Below the pieces are notes generated by a model. The model was not told where the DNA came from, did not search any database, and saw only the letters and a list, made by a program, of their open reading frames with translations. A DNA stretch of 24,238 nt, from positions 1-24,238 of IMG/VR virus record IMGVR_UViG_3300043446_001541; one strand, given 5' to 3'. The translations under genes and the position numbers were made by a program. Shown here piece after piece: positions 6,703-14,019 of the stretch; position 1 is the first letter of the stretch, and each line of letters opens with the position of its first letter. The stretch comes from a virus.

Positions 6703-6908
6703 AAGTTAGTGATCTAATTGACGATTTTAACATTTGGACAACAAATGAAGAAGCAGAGCTACTTAAGAAATTAAGTAGCCCTGTTAAATTGTCGCGCTTG
6801 AGCGAGCAAGAGCAATTCAAAGTTCAGGCCATGATCCGCAAAAGTTTGGTAACTAAGATAGGAATGACAGATCCTAGCGTAGTTGCAAATGAAACATACA
6901 AAAAATAA
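6699..6908 (+). CDS. 69-residue small protein, unknown function
   Basis: It starts with ATGA inside the previous gene and is predicted wholly helical. The N-terminus MKVSDLIDDF resembles the leader-like starts of its neighbours, and the middle (LKKLSSPVKLSRLSEQEQFKVQAMIRKS) is amphipathic. Translation is supported by coupling on both sides. Function cannot be read. Confidence 0.6.
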   Translation: MKVSDLIDDFNIWTTNEEAELLKKLSSPVKLSRLSEQEQFKVQAMIRKSLVTKIGMTDPSVVANETYKK

Positions 6909-7344
6909 ACTCCCCAAAATAAAAATCAAAGAGTTAGCCGAGCAGTTTTCTCATCAGCTAGATGCAAAGTTGCCCATTTCTGTCATGCCTAATGGGGATA
7001 TAGTATATAAACAGTATCTTGTAAGACACTTGCCTTCAGGCAATTGGGGACTGTACGATATCAATTGCAAAGATTTAAAAGATCAGTTTTATCTAAAAAC
7101 CTGTGCTCTTATGGCTGCTAAAGCGTATAATAATGTACAGCTAGAAAAGTACTACGAGATCAAAGACGTTGATAACAAATATTGGGCAAGCTATTCTAAT
7201 TTACAAATTTACAAGAATAATATTAAGACAGCTAAAGATTTTGACAGGTACGTAATACTGTTAAATAAACTAGAAGAATCAGAAGCAAGGGCTAATCATT
7301 TTAAGGAGCAGATCTCTAGAATGTTTAGTTGGAGTTTTGTATAA
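6889..7344 (+). CDS. Conserved-looking protein of 151 residues, unknown function
   Basis: I prefer the ATG at 6889 over the in-frame TTG two codons earlier; neither has a good binding site, and the gene overlaps the previous one by 20 bases. The protein starts basic (KHTKNKLPKIKIKEL). It has a middle built of Tyr/Trp-rich strands (IVYKQYLVRHLPSGNWGLYD) and ends in a charged helix followed by MFSWSFV. It has two cysteines and no signal or membrane helix. Its stop codon TAA lies inside an exact late-promoter box. I do not recognise the family. Confidence 0.65.
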   Translation: MKHTKNKLPKIKIKELAEQFSHQLDAKLPISVMPNGDIVYKQYLVRHLPSGNWGLYDINCKDLKDQFYLKTCALMAAKAYNNVQLEKYYEIKDVDNKYWASYSNLQIYKNNIKTAKDFDRYVILLNKLEESEARANHFKEQISRMFSWSFV

Positions 7345-7347
7345 ATA
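7340..7347 (+). promoter_or_regulatory. T4-type late promoter, exact TATAAATA
   Basis: The box overlaps the stop codon of the upstream gene (GTA TAA ATA) and lies 27 bases before the ATG at 7375. Confidence 0.7.
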
Positions 7348-7374
7348 CACAATAAGAAGCTTAGGGATACCACC

Positions 7375-8385
7375 ATGCAAATAAGAGAATTTTCCGCACC
7401 AGTTACTAGCAAGCAGATCAACGAAAGTCTTGCTAAAAAGTTTGGTTTTAAAATTAATTTAGAACAGTTTACAACAGAGCAACTTGAAGATGCTCGTAAT
7501 AAACTGCGTACAAAGATCAGTCAATTTGAAATGAATGAAAGTTTTGACTCTGTGCTAGAAAGCCCAGAATATCAAAAGACACGTATGTTCCTTGACTGTA
7601 TTAACGCAGAAATCATGGAACGCGAACAGCGTGTTGAAGAAGGCGTTTGTGATGACTGCGGTGAAAGTCCTTGCGAATGCGATCACGAAGATACTAACGA
7701 TAAAAAAGAATCAAAGATGGAAAGTAAAAGCTACACAGCATTTATTCGTAACCGCGGATCAAAACTATCTGTTCCAGACAGCTGGATCAATAGTGCTATT
7801 AAACGCATCGAACTAGGCGAATCAGATAGAGCAGAACTAAAGGCAGAGTTAAAATTACGTTACGATTTAAATGAATCACAAGCCAGCTGGATGTTACTAG
7901 AAGGCGAAGAAGACAAAGCTGAGATTATCATGGCTACTAAAGACATGGTTGACCGTATTACTGGTTGGCTAGAAGACGTTGCTGCCATGAAAGCTGAACA
8001 GCTATTAGAATTATTAGACTCTATAAGAGCTCAACAAGGTAGTGATGTTGCTCAACAATATCAAGAAGCAGTTAAACCTGCTTTAGAGGCAATTTACACA
8101 GCGTTAGAAACAAGTCGTCAGGGATTATCAGGCGCATTGGCAATTGTATCAGGCGGTGAGGCACCAACAATGGGCGCACCAGCAGGCGGTATGGGCGGTA
8201 TGGACCAGGCAGCGGCAGGGCTTGATGCAGAGGTTGGCAGTATTGCACCTCCTGCTCCAGGCGAAGAAGGCGAAATGCCAGGCGAAGAAGAAACACCTCC
8301 AGCTCCAGAAGTTGGTCGTGCAAAAAGAGAAAGCGTCGATTACAGCAGACGCTTAGGCCTACTACTAAACTCAAAAAAAAAGTAA
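7375..8385 (+). CDS. Candidate head/prohead-core protein; zero-frame product of a frameshift gene
   Basis: The 336-residue acidic protein has several parts. The leader (MQIREFSAP) is followed by an Asn/Glu-rich helix region. A Cys cluster (CDDCGESPCECDH, about 99-111) could bind zinc. A long amphipathic helix pair follows (about 175-260). The Gly/Met/Ala/Pro/Glu low-complexity tail (about 270-320) is followed by a basic end. This, plus its exact late promoter, recalls scaffold or core proteins of T4-like heads, but no family is firmly recognised. The last codons are AAA AAA AAG, then TAA, forming an in-phase A AAA AAG slippery site inside nine A. In the -1 frame translation would run on to 8711, giving 445 residues. 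Confidence 0.8.
   Translation: MQIREFSAPVTSKQINESLAKKFGFKINLEQFTTEQLEDARNKLRTKISQFEMNESFDSVLESPEYQKTRMFLDCINAEIMEREQRVEEGVCDDCGESPCECDHEDTNDKKESKMESKSYTAFIRNRGSKLSVPDSWINSAIKRIELGESDRAELKAELKLRYDLNESQASWMLLEGEEDKAEIIMATKDMVDRITGWLEDVAAMKAEQLLELLDSIRAQQGSDVAQQYQEAVKPALEAIYTALETSRQGLSGALAIVSGGEAPTMGAPAGGMGGMDQAAAGLDAEVGSIAPPAPGEEGEMPGEEETPPAPEVGRAKRESVDYSRRLGLLLNSKKK
8376..8382 (+). promoter_or_regulatory. Candidate -1 ribosomal frameshift site, A AAA AAG
   Basis: The heptamer is in the correct phase (codons 8377-8379 AAA and 8380-8382 AAG) and directly precedes the zero-frame stop TAA at 8383-8385. The same heptamer drives dnaX frameshifting in Escherichia coli. The -1 frame continues with GTA at 8382 and is open to 8711. 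Confidence 0.6.
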
Positions 8386-8395
8386 TTAGGGAAAC

Positions 8396-8431
8396 TGCGG
8401 ACCCCTTAGTTTTAACACTAAGGAGTCTGCA
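8396..8431 (+). other. Stem-loop downstream of the slippery site
   Basis: TGCGGAC (8396-8402) pairs with GTCTGCA (8425-8431), with one G-U pair. After a C/A mismatch, CCTTAGT (8404-8410) pairs with ACTAAGG (8417-8423) around a six-base loop, giving 14 bp. No T tract follows, so it is not a terminator. It begins 13 bases after the heptamer, somewhat longer than the usual 5-9. A second small hairpin (GGTGC/GCACC, 8451-8464) covers the region just before the ATG at 8466. Confidence 0.7.
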
Positions 8432-8465
8432 AGCAAGTGCTAATAATAAAGGTGCAGAAGCACCG

Positions 8466-8711
8466 ATGACTTGGCAAGCACTTAGTTCAATTGGCTCTTC
8501 AATGGGCGCACCTCAAGTAAACTACGACGGCTTTGCAGCCGCATGGGATTCTGAAGACGAAACCGGAATCTTGCATCAACTAGTCGATCGCTTTGACGCA
8601 AACGGTCTAGTTATTAAAACCAATAACAAAGATAATATGCCGCAACAAGGACAGCAACAAGCTGGCGAACTTGAAAAAATGGCTAAACGTGCTACAAAGT
8701 TAGGCAAATAA
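8466..8711 (+). CDS. C-terminal -1 frame extension of the 7375 gene (or separate 81-residue gene)
   Basis: From its own ATG this frame gives 81 residues (MTWQALSSIGSS...), with an acidic middle and a Gln/Lys-rich end. The ATG has no convincing ribosome binding site and a GGTGC/GCACC hairpin sits directly in front. The same frame, however, is open without a stop from the slippery site and reads naturally through the gap (VIRETADPLVLTLRSLQAS...). I therefore think it is mainly the 109-residue extension made by -1 frameshifting, with the ATG start as the alternative. An assembly that dropped one A from the homopolymer would look the same. Function unknown. Confidence 0.6.
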   Translation: MTWQALSSIGSSMGAPQVNYDGFAAAWDSEDETGILHQLVDRFDANGLVIKTNNKDNMPQQGQQQAGELEKMAKRATKLGK

Positions 8712-8715
8712 TATA

Positions 8716-8752
8716 TTGACAAATGGTGCAAGTGACTATATACTTGCACCAT
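8716..8752 (+). promoter_or_regulatory. Consensus sigma70 promoter overlapped by an 11-bp inverted repeat
   Basis: TTGACA (8716-8721), 17 bases, TATACT (8739-8744). The arms ATGGTGCAAGT (8723-8733) and ACTTGCACCAT (8742-8752) are a perfect inverted repeat with an eight-base centre covering spacer, -10 box and start point. The expected start is at or next to the A of the ATG at 8751. The repeat looks like an operator. Confidence 0.8.
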
Positions 8753-9470
8753 GACTCTCTTAACTTCAAAATATAACTATACTCCAATTAGCAGAGAGAG
8801 CGTTGAAGGCCGCCGCCTTTACGCTACTCCAGACGGTAGCAAAGTTCCGTCAGTAACAACAATACTTGATAAAACAAAACCACAAGAAAAGATCGAAGCG
8901 TTAATGCGCTGGAAAAAATCTGTGGGTGAAAAGAAAGCACAAGAAATTGTTACGGAAGCCGCAGGCCGCGGCACTAGAATGCACAAGTTCTTAGAAGACT
9001 ATATTACACTAGGAACATTAGCTGATCCAGGAACAAATCCCTACAGTAAACAAAGTCATGCTATGGCCAAGCATATCATTAGCGAAGGCCTTAAAAACGT
9101 TAACGAAGTATGGGGAGTTGAAGTTCCGTTATACTTTCCTGGTTTATATGCGGGAACTACTGATGGATGCGGATTACATCTAAATGATGAATCTATCCTA
9201 GACTATAAGCAAACTAATAAACCTAAGAAAGAAGAGTGGATTGAAGATTACTACTTACAATTAACTGCTTATGCTCTAGCACACAACGAAGTACATGGTA
9301 CAAACATACGCAAAGGTGTAGTCTTAATGTGTGTTAGCCCTAAGTTAAACGAACAGCTAATTATGACAGAAGAGCCTAAGTACCAGGAATTTATCTTAAA
9401 ACCAGAAGACTTTGGATATTGGGAAAAACGCTGGTGGGATAGGGTGGAGCAGTACTACCGAGAAAACTGA
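8751..9470 (+). CDS. PD-(D/E)XK exonuclease, RecB/Cas4-like
   Basis: The 239-residue enzyme shows the ordered motifs of RecB/Cas4-type nucleases. His78 is in RGTRMHKFLE. Asp138 is in YAGTTDG. Asp151-x-Lys153 is in ILDYKQTNK. The QxxxY motif is Gln170 to Tyr174 in YYLQLTAYALA. There is no Cas4-type C-terminal cysteine cluster, so no Fe-S cluster is expected. It should cut DNA with Mg2+, in recombination, repair or host DNA breakdown. It is transcribed from its own strong host-type promoter, apparently without a leader, and may be controlled through the overlapping palindrome. No cas genes are nearby, so a CRISPR role is unlikely. Confidence 0.85.
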   Translation: MTLLTSKYNYTPISRESVEGRRLYATPDGSKVPSVTTILDKTKPQEKIEALMRWKKSVGEKKAQEIVTEAAGRGTRMHKFLEDYITLGTLADPGTNPYSKQSHAMAKHIISEGLKNVNEVWGVEVPLYFPGLYAGTTDGCGLHLNDESILDYKQTNKPKKEEWIEDYYLQLTAYALAHNEVHGTNIRKGVVLMCVSPKLNEQLIMTEEPKYQEFILKPEDFGYWEKRWWDRVEQYYREN

Positions 9471-9476
9471 TAAATA
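9469..9476 (+). promoter_or_regulatory. T4-type late promoter box (GATAAATA)
   Basis: The box overlaps the TGA stop of the nuclease gene and stands 22 bases before the tail-fibre ATG. Confidence 0.6.
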
Positions 9477-9498
9477 TCCTATATAGAGGATATTAACT

Positions 9499-11283
9499 AT
9501 GGCAGTCGTGCAAATTAGCCGCATTCAAATCAGACGCGGCAAAGCCCAGAGCGGAACAGGAATCCCACAATTAGCCAGTGGCGAATTGGCATGGGCTCTT
9601 GATACCCAAGAACTTTACATTGGTAACGGAAGCGTTGCTGAAGGTGCGCCTGCTGTAGGTAACACTAAAATTATTACTGAGTTAGACCTTGGTGTAAACG
9701 GTAACATTCTTAACATTTTAAAGTACATTTATAAATCAACAGATACCGGTATACAAACAGGCCCGACTGCTAATGATCCTATCGAAAGAGGTATTCAAGA
9801 GCGTCTCGATGATCAAGTAAATCTAAAAGATTTCATCAGCGCAGATGATGTTAATAACAACGATTATACTGCATCGATACAACGTGCAATTGATCAGTTG
9901 TATGCTAACAACAATACAACACCTGCAAATGCTAACACAGCAGATGGTGTTAGAAATAGAGTAGTTTTAAATATCCCAGCCGGCATTTATCCTATTACTT
10001 CTACACTATTGATTCCTAGCTATGCTACAATTATTGGCGAAGGCCAAGATAAAACAATTATTCAATATTCTGGAAGTGATTCTATTGTTTCTTTTGTTAA
10101 CGATACAGACGTTAGTCTTAATTTAACACAGACAAAGCATGTTAAGATCAGCGGTATAACTTTTGAAACTGATTCAGCCAATGCGCCAGGCATCGAATTA
10201 ACATCAGTAAGAGATAGTGAGTTTAGCGATATTGCTATAGTTGGTAACTGGACTGGTTCTGGTTCTAATACTAGTAGCAAAGGACTATGGTTAGACGGAC
10301 ATAATATTGCGTTAACCTATTATGCAACTGAGCAAAATACTTTTAAAAATATTTCTATTACAAAGTTTTCTTATGCCGTTTATGCAAAACAAGATATTCG
10401 CGCAAACTATTTTAGTAATGTATATGTTGAAGACTGCCGCCAAGGATTTGTACTAGGTGGAGATTTCCAAATAGGTGATCAAAGCGGTGCAGGTACAGGA
10501 CAAACATATGGTCCTCGTGAAACATTTTTAAGCAATGCTAGATTTTATAATGTAAAACAACACGCAATTAATGTTTACAAAGGAACTGGTAACACTTTCA
10601 CAGACATTCAGTTAATCAACGTTGGTAACGACGGTGGTGGAAATCGCTTTGCTGCCTTTCCACAAATCTTTATTTGGCAAAACAATAATAAATTAACTGA
10701 AGGGAATGTTACAAAAAATATATTCTCCGACAGGTCATTTAATGATGCCGGCGATTTGTCTTATGTAGACAATGCACCTACGTTGGTTACTGTTCCTTAT
10801 ATACCTGAAGTTGCAGGTTATGGTGCTTACGACTCGTTTAGTTCAAAAGAAAGATCTGTAACTGGGACAACAACTTTATTCAATCTTGGTAGATTGCCGT
10901 TAAATTCGGACGATCAAGGAAACCCTACTGGTGTTATTCATTACACTATTGATTATCATTACACCAGTGACGGCTCTGGCGGATTCGAATTCAGCCGCAA
11001 AGGTGTGTTTAATATTGTTGCCAATTACGACAATCAAACTATACAGTATTCGGACGACTATGATTATCTTGGCTCCGATGTAACCTATACCGAAATGGGC
11101 ACCGGTAACGTTAGATATGTGTCACAGGCATTAGACTTACGTGCTACATTCCTCGATCAAAATAGCCAAGACTGGAGCTCAACCAATGACCCAGCTGGGC
11201 CAAAGAGCATAGGTTTTTGCTATTACAATCTGCTCAACGGTGATCAAGGCACGTTCACTTATAGCTACAAAGTCAGTTTCTAA
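9499..11283 (+). CDS. Tail fibre/spike protein with beta-helix
   Basis: The 594-residue protein begins with a module typical of phage fibre and tropism proteins (RIQIRRG...GIPQLASGELAWALDTQELYIGNG, residues about 8-43), which anchors such proteins to the virion. Residues about 110-410 hold the repeating short strands of a right-handed parallel beta-helix of the pectate-lyase type (VVLNIPAGIYPITSTLLIPS, HVKISGITFETDS and so on). A separate beta-rich C-terminal domain follows. GAGGA precedes the ATG. It probably forms a trimer that binds, and may cut, host surface polysaccharide; I cannot point to catalytic residues. The late box upstream fits a virion role. Confidence 0.85.
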   Translation: MAVVQISRIQIRRGKAQSGTGIPQLASGELAWALDTQELYIGNGSVAEGAPAVGNTKIITELDLGVNGNILNILKYIYKSTDTGIQTGPTANDPIERGIQERLDDQVNLKDFISADDVNNNDYTASIQRAIDQLYANNNTTPANANTADGVRNRVVLNIPAGIYPITSTLLIPSYATIIGEGQDKTIIQYSGSDSIVSFVNDTDVSLNLTQTKHVKISGITFETDSANAPGIELTSVRDSEFSDIAIVGNWTGSGSNTSSKGLWLDGHNIALTYYATEQNTFKNISITKFSYAVYAKQDIRANYFSNVYVEDCRQGFVLGGDFQIGDQSGAGTGQTYGPRETFLSNARFYNVKQHAINVYKGTGNTFTDIQLINVGNDGGGNRFAAFPQIFIWQNNNKLTEGNVTKNIFSDRSFNDAGDLSYVDNAPTLVTVPYIPEVAGYGAYDSFSSKERSVTGTTTLFNLGRLPLNSDDQGNPTGVIHYTIDYHYTSDGSGGFEFSRKGVFNIVANYDNQTIQYSDDYDYLGSDVTYTEMGTGNVRYVSQALDLRATFLDQNSQDWSSTNDPAGPKSIGFCYYNLLNGDQGTFTYSYKVSF

Positions 11284-11296
11284 TTAACTTTGTAGC
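11264..11296 (+). other. Stem-loop straddling the tail-fibre stop codon
   Basis: GCTACAAAGT (11264-11273) and ACTTTGTAGC (11287-11296) are a perfect 10-bp inverted repeat around a 13-base loop that contains the stop codon. No T tract follows, so it is a poor terminator; it may protect the 3' end of the message. Confidence 0.55.
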
Positions 11297-11304
11297 CATC
11301 TTCC

Positions 11305-11333
11305 TTGCTTTATTCTAAATCTACGTATATAAT
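11305..11333 (+). promoter_or_regulatory. Promoter before nrdA (sigma70-like; possible middle promoter)
   Basis: TTGCTT (11305-11310), 17 bases, TATAAT (11328-11333). TTGCTTTA also resembles the MotA box of T4 middle promoters, but it sits a few bases too far from the -10 box for the T4 spacing. The 11284-11497 gap holds this promoter, a late-like ACTAAATA (11445-11452) and nothing else that I can read. Confidence 0.5.
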
Positions 11334-11497
11334 TTTTTTCTAATCTGTGATAAGATTTGATAGTAGCTGTTAACCCTTAAAAATATATTAAAAACTATAG
11401 TTTAAGCGTGGTTATCAATATAATTTGTCCGTTTGGGTACTGGTACTAAATACTTCCTAAACACAAACTATTATCAATCACTACAGAGCGAGAAGAA

Positions 11498-13855
11498 ATG
11501 ACAAATATAACAGTAATCAAAAGATCCGGAAAAAGAGAACCACTAGCAGTCGAAAAGTGGCAAGCTCAAGTTGCAAAGGTGTGTAGCGGGATTGCTGATG
11601 TTAGCCAGTCGATGATTGAGATCAAGAGTCAACCTCATTTTTACAACGGCATCACAACAAAAGAAATTGACGAAATTACGCTTAGGGCGATTGTTGATTT
11701 GATTGACGTTGAATCAAATCCAGACATTGGACATACAAACTATCAATATGTTGCAGGCAAACAGCGTGTCAGCATGTTGCGTAAAGATGTATACGGCGAC
11801 TATCAAGTTCCACACATTTATGAAATAATTAAAAAGAATATAGAAGTAGGTCTATATACTCCAGAACTTCTTAAGTGGTACACAGAAGATGACTGGAACA
11901 AAATGAATGACATGTTAGATCATTCTAAAGATGAAGAATACAGTTATGCCGCAATTGAACAACTAATTGAAAAATATCTAGTACGCAATCGTGCAACTAA
12001 GGAAATTTACGAAACTCCGCAAATTCGCTATATGGTTGCCGCAGCCACAGTATTCCATAAAGAAGAGCCAAATAGTGCTCGAATGAAATATATAAAGGAG
12101 TATTACAATGCGGCAAGCGACGGCCTATTTACTCTTGCTACTCCAGTTCTGGCTGGTCTCGGGACACCAACAAAGCAATTCAGTAGTTGTGTGCTTATCC
12201 GTAGTGATGACGATCTTGATAGTATTTTTGCTTCGGGCGAAATGATGGCCAAGTATGCTAGCAAGAGAGCTGGCATTGGTTTAGAAATTGGCAGACTGCG
12301 TCCATTAGGAAGTCCTATTCGTGGTGGCGAGATTATGCACACAGGTATGATACCATTCCTGAAAAAATGGTTCGGTGATTTAAGGAGTTGTTCACAAGGT
12401 GGAATTCGTAATGCATCTGCTACTGTCTTTTATCCTATTTGGCACCATCAGTTTGATGATCTCATTGTTCTCAAGAACAACCAAGGTACAGAAGAGACAC
12501 GAGTACGACACATGGACTACGGGGTCGTCCTGTCGGCCTTCTTTTGGAGAAGATTTAAAAACAAAGAAAACATCACATTCTTTGACCCCAACGAAGTACC
12601 AGACCTTTATGAAGCTTTCTACAAAAACACGCAACGGTTTGAAGATTTATATGTCAAATACGAGAAAATGGCGGGTCTTAGAAAGAAAACAATGTCGGCT
12701 GAAGAAGTCTTCAAAAGTGGAATCTTAAAGGAGAGAACTGATACAGGACGCATTTACCTAGTGTTCATCGATAACGTGATGAACCAAGGACCATTTGATC
12801 CTGAATACCACACAATTTATCAGTCAAACTTATGCTGTGAAATACTTTTACCAACTAAGCCTTTCAAGCGCCTTGATGACGATGCTGGTAGGATCGCTCT
12901 CTGTACTCTTGGATCTATCAACTGGGGAGCATTCCGCAACCCAGAAGATATGCGCAGGGCTTGTCGTATTCTTCAGCGCAGTCTATGTAATATATTGGAC
13001 TATCAAGACTTCCTCTCAATCCAATCAAAACTGAGCAATGACGAAATCCAACCATTAGGTATTGGCGTTACTAACTTAGCTTACTGGCATGCCAAGCGTG
13101 GAATGAAGTACGGCGAAAAGGACGCACTACAAGAAGTTAAGAGCTGGATGGAACATCAGGCATATTACCTTACAGAAGCCACAGTTGAGCTTGCTAAGGA
13201 ACGTGGTGCTTGTTTACATAGTGACAAAACACGTTACGGCCAGGGCGTATTTCCTTGGGAACTTCGAGCAAACGGAGTTAACGGACTTGCTGATTTCACA
13301 CCCGAACTTGACTGGGAAACACTACGTACAAATATGAAACAATATGGAGTTCGTAATGCTACACTTATGGCTATTGCCCCTGTTGAAAGTTCTAGTGTTG
13401 TTATTAATAGTACTAATGGCATCGAAATGCCTATGTCGCTTATTTCAACTAAGGAAAGCAAAGCAGGTTCCTTTACACAAGTTGTCCCTGAGTATCATAA
13501 ACTCAAGAACAAATATCAACTGATGTGGGAACAGAAAGACTGCGATGGCTATATTAAAACAGCCGCAGTATTAGCGGCATACGTAGACCAATCAATTAGT
13601 ACCAACACATTCTATAATCCAGCACATTTCCCAGAGCGTAAAGTTCCAACTACATTAATTGTTAAAAACTTAATGCAAGCTCAAATTTGGGGACTAAAGA
13701 CTTTCTACTACAGCCTAATTAACAAGCAAGGCGCCAAGGCTCCTGTAGAAGCTATTGCTGAGTCCTATGTTAACGGGCATAGCATTGGAGGAATTAATGG
13801 GCACACAGTGGACGTTGACCTATTAGAAGATGATTGCGAGGCATGCAAGTTATGA
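11498..13855 (+). CDS. nrdA: Ribonucleotide reductase class Ia, large subunit
   Basis: The 785-residue protein is full length and closely follows the bacterial NrdA pattern. An N-terminal ATP-cone (about 1-90) is followed by the redox cysteine Cys231 in FSSCVLI, and the active-site triad Asn444, Cys446, Glu448 in SNLCCEI. The second redox cysteine is Cys469 in LCTLGS. The radical-transfer tyrosines lie in TFYYS near residue 740, and a C-terminal Cys780-x-x-Cys783 passes electrons. It reduces ribonucleoside diphosphates with NrdB and is re-reduced by glutaredoxin, whose gene lies downstream. GAGAAG precedes the ATG. The stop overlaps a small gene by ATGA. All key residues are present. Confidence 0.97.
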   Translation: MTNITVIKRSGKREPLAVEKWQAQVAKVCSGIADVSQSMIEIKSQPHFYNGITTKEIDEITLRAIVDLIDVESNPDIGHTNYQYVAGKQRVSMLRKDVYGDYQVPHIYEIIKKNIEVGLYTPELLKWYTEDDWNKMNDMLDHSKDEEYSYAAIEQLIEKYLVRNRATKEIYETPQIRYMVAAATVFHKEEPNSARMKYIKEYYNAASDGLFTLATPVLAGLGTPTKQFSSCVLIRSDDDLDSIFASGEMMAKYASKRAGIGLEIGRLRPLGSPIRGGEIMHTGMIPFLKKWFGDLRSCSQGGIRNASATVFYPIWHHQFDDLIVLKNNQGTEETRVRHMDYGVVLSAFFWRRFKNKENITFFDPNEVPDLYEAFYKNTQRFEDLYVKYEKMAGLRKKTMSAEEVFKSGILKERTDTGRIYLVFIDNVMNQGPFDPEYHTIYQSNLCCEILLPTKPFKRLDDDAGRIALCTLGSINWGAFRNPEDMRRACRILQRSLCNILDYQDFLSIQSKLSNDEIQPLGIGVTNLAYWHAKRGMKYGEKDALQEVKSWMEHQAYYLTEATVELAKERGACLHSDKTRYGQGVFPWELRANGVNGLADFTPELDWETLRTNMKQYGVRNATLMAIAPVESSSVVINSTNGIEMPMSLISTKESKAGSFTQVVPEYHKLKNKYQLMWEQKDCDGYIKTAAVLAAYVDQSISTNTFYNPAHFPERKVPTTLIVKNLMQAQIWGLKTFYYSLINKQGAKAPVEAIAESYVNGHSIGGINGHTVDVDLLEDDCEACKL

Positions 13856-14019
13856 TTCACATTAGAGACGAAGGCGGCATTGTACGCAATGGGTTTAACT
13901 TCTATCCATTGACTAGCAATCAATTCGGATTTGTTTTTAAGTTAAAGAGTTTCAATCTATTCGTAAGATATAATAAAAAATTAGGTATATTTAAATGTCA
14001 CAAGCACAGTATAATTTAA
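13852..14019 (+). CDS. 55-residue protein between nrdA and nrdB
   Basis: The ATG at 13852 shares ATGA with the nrdA stop, and the frame ends 25 bases inside nrdB. The peptide is basic and aromatic (GFNFYPLTSNQFGFVFKLKSF, then FVRYNKKLGIFKCHKH). It reads like two or three beta-strands; it has one Cys and two His near the end. Tight coupling to nrdA argues that it is translated. It could be a modulator of the reductase or a small unrelated protein; the sequence does not say which. Confidence 0.6.
   Translation: MIHIRDEGGIVRNGFNFYPLTSNQFGFVFKLKSFNLFVRYNKKLGIFKCHKHSII

Noticed and set aside
8144-8356. 70-codon plus-strand frame inside the 7375 gene
   Set aside because: A Gln/Val-rich reading of the low-complexity Gly/Ala/Pro/Glu repeat; no binding site.
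8751-9470. CRISPR-associated Cas4
   Set aside because: No cysteine cluster, no cas neighbours and no repeat array; a phage RecB-like exonuclease is the simpler call.
11305-11333. True T4 middle promoter with MotA box before nrdA
   Set aside because: TTGCTTTA resembles the box, but the spacing to TATAAT is longer than in T4 and no motA gene is in the window; kept only as a sigma70-like promoter.
12399-12728. 109-codon plus-strand frame inside nrdA
   Set aside because: It is fully contained in a conserved catalytic region of nrdA and has no independent signals.
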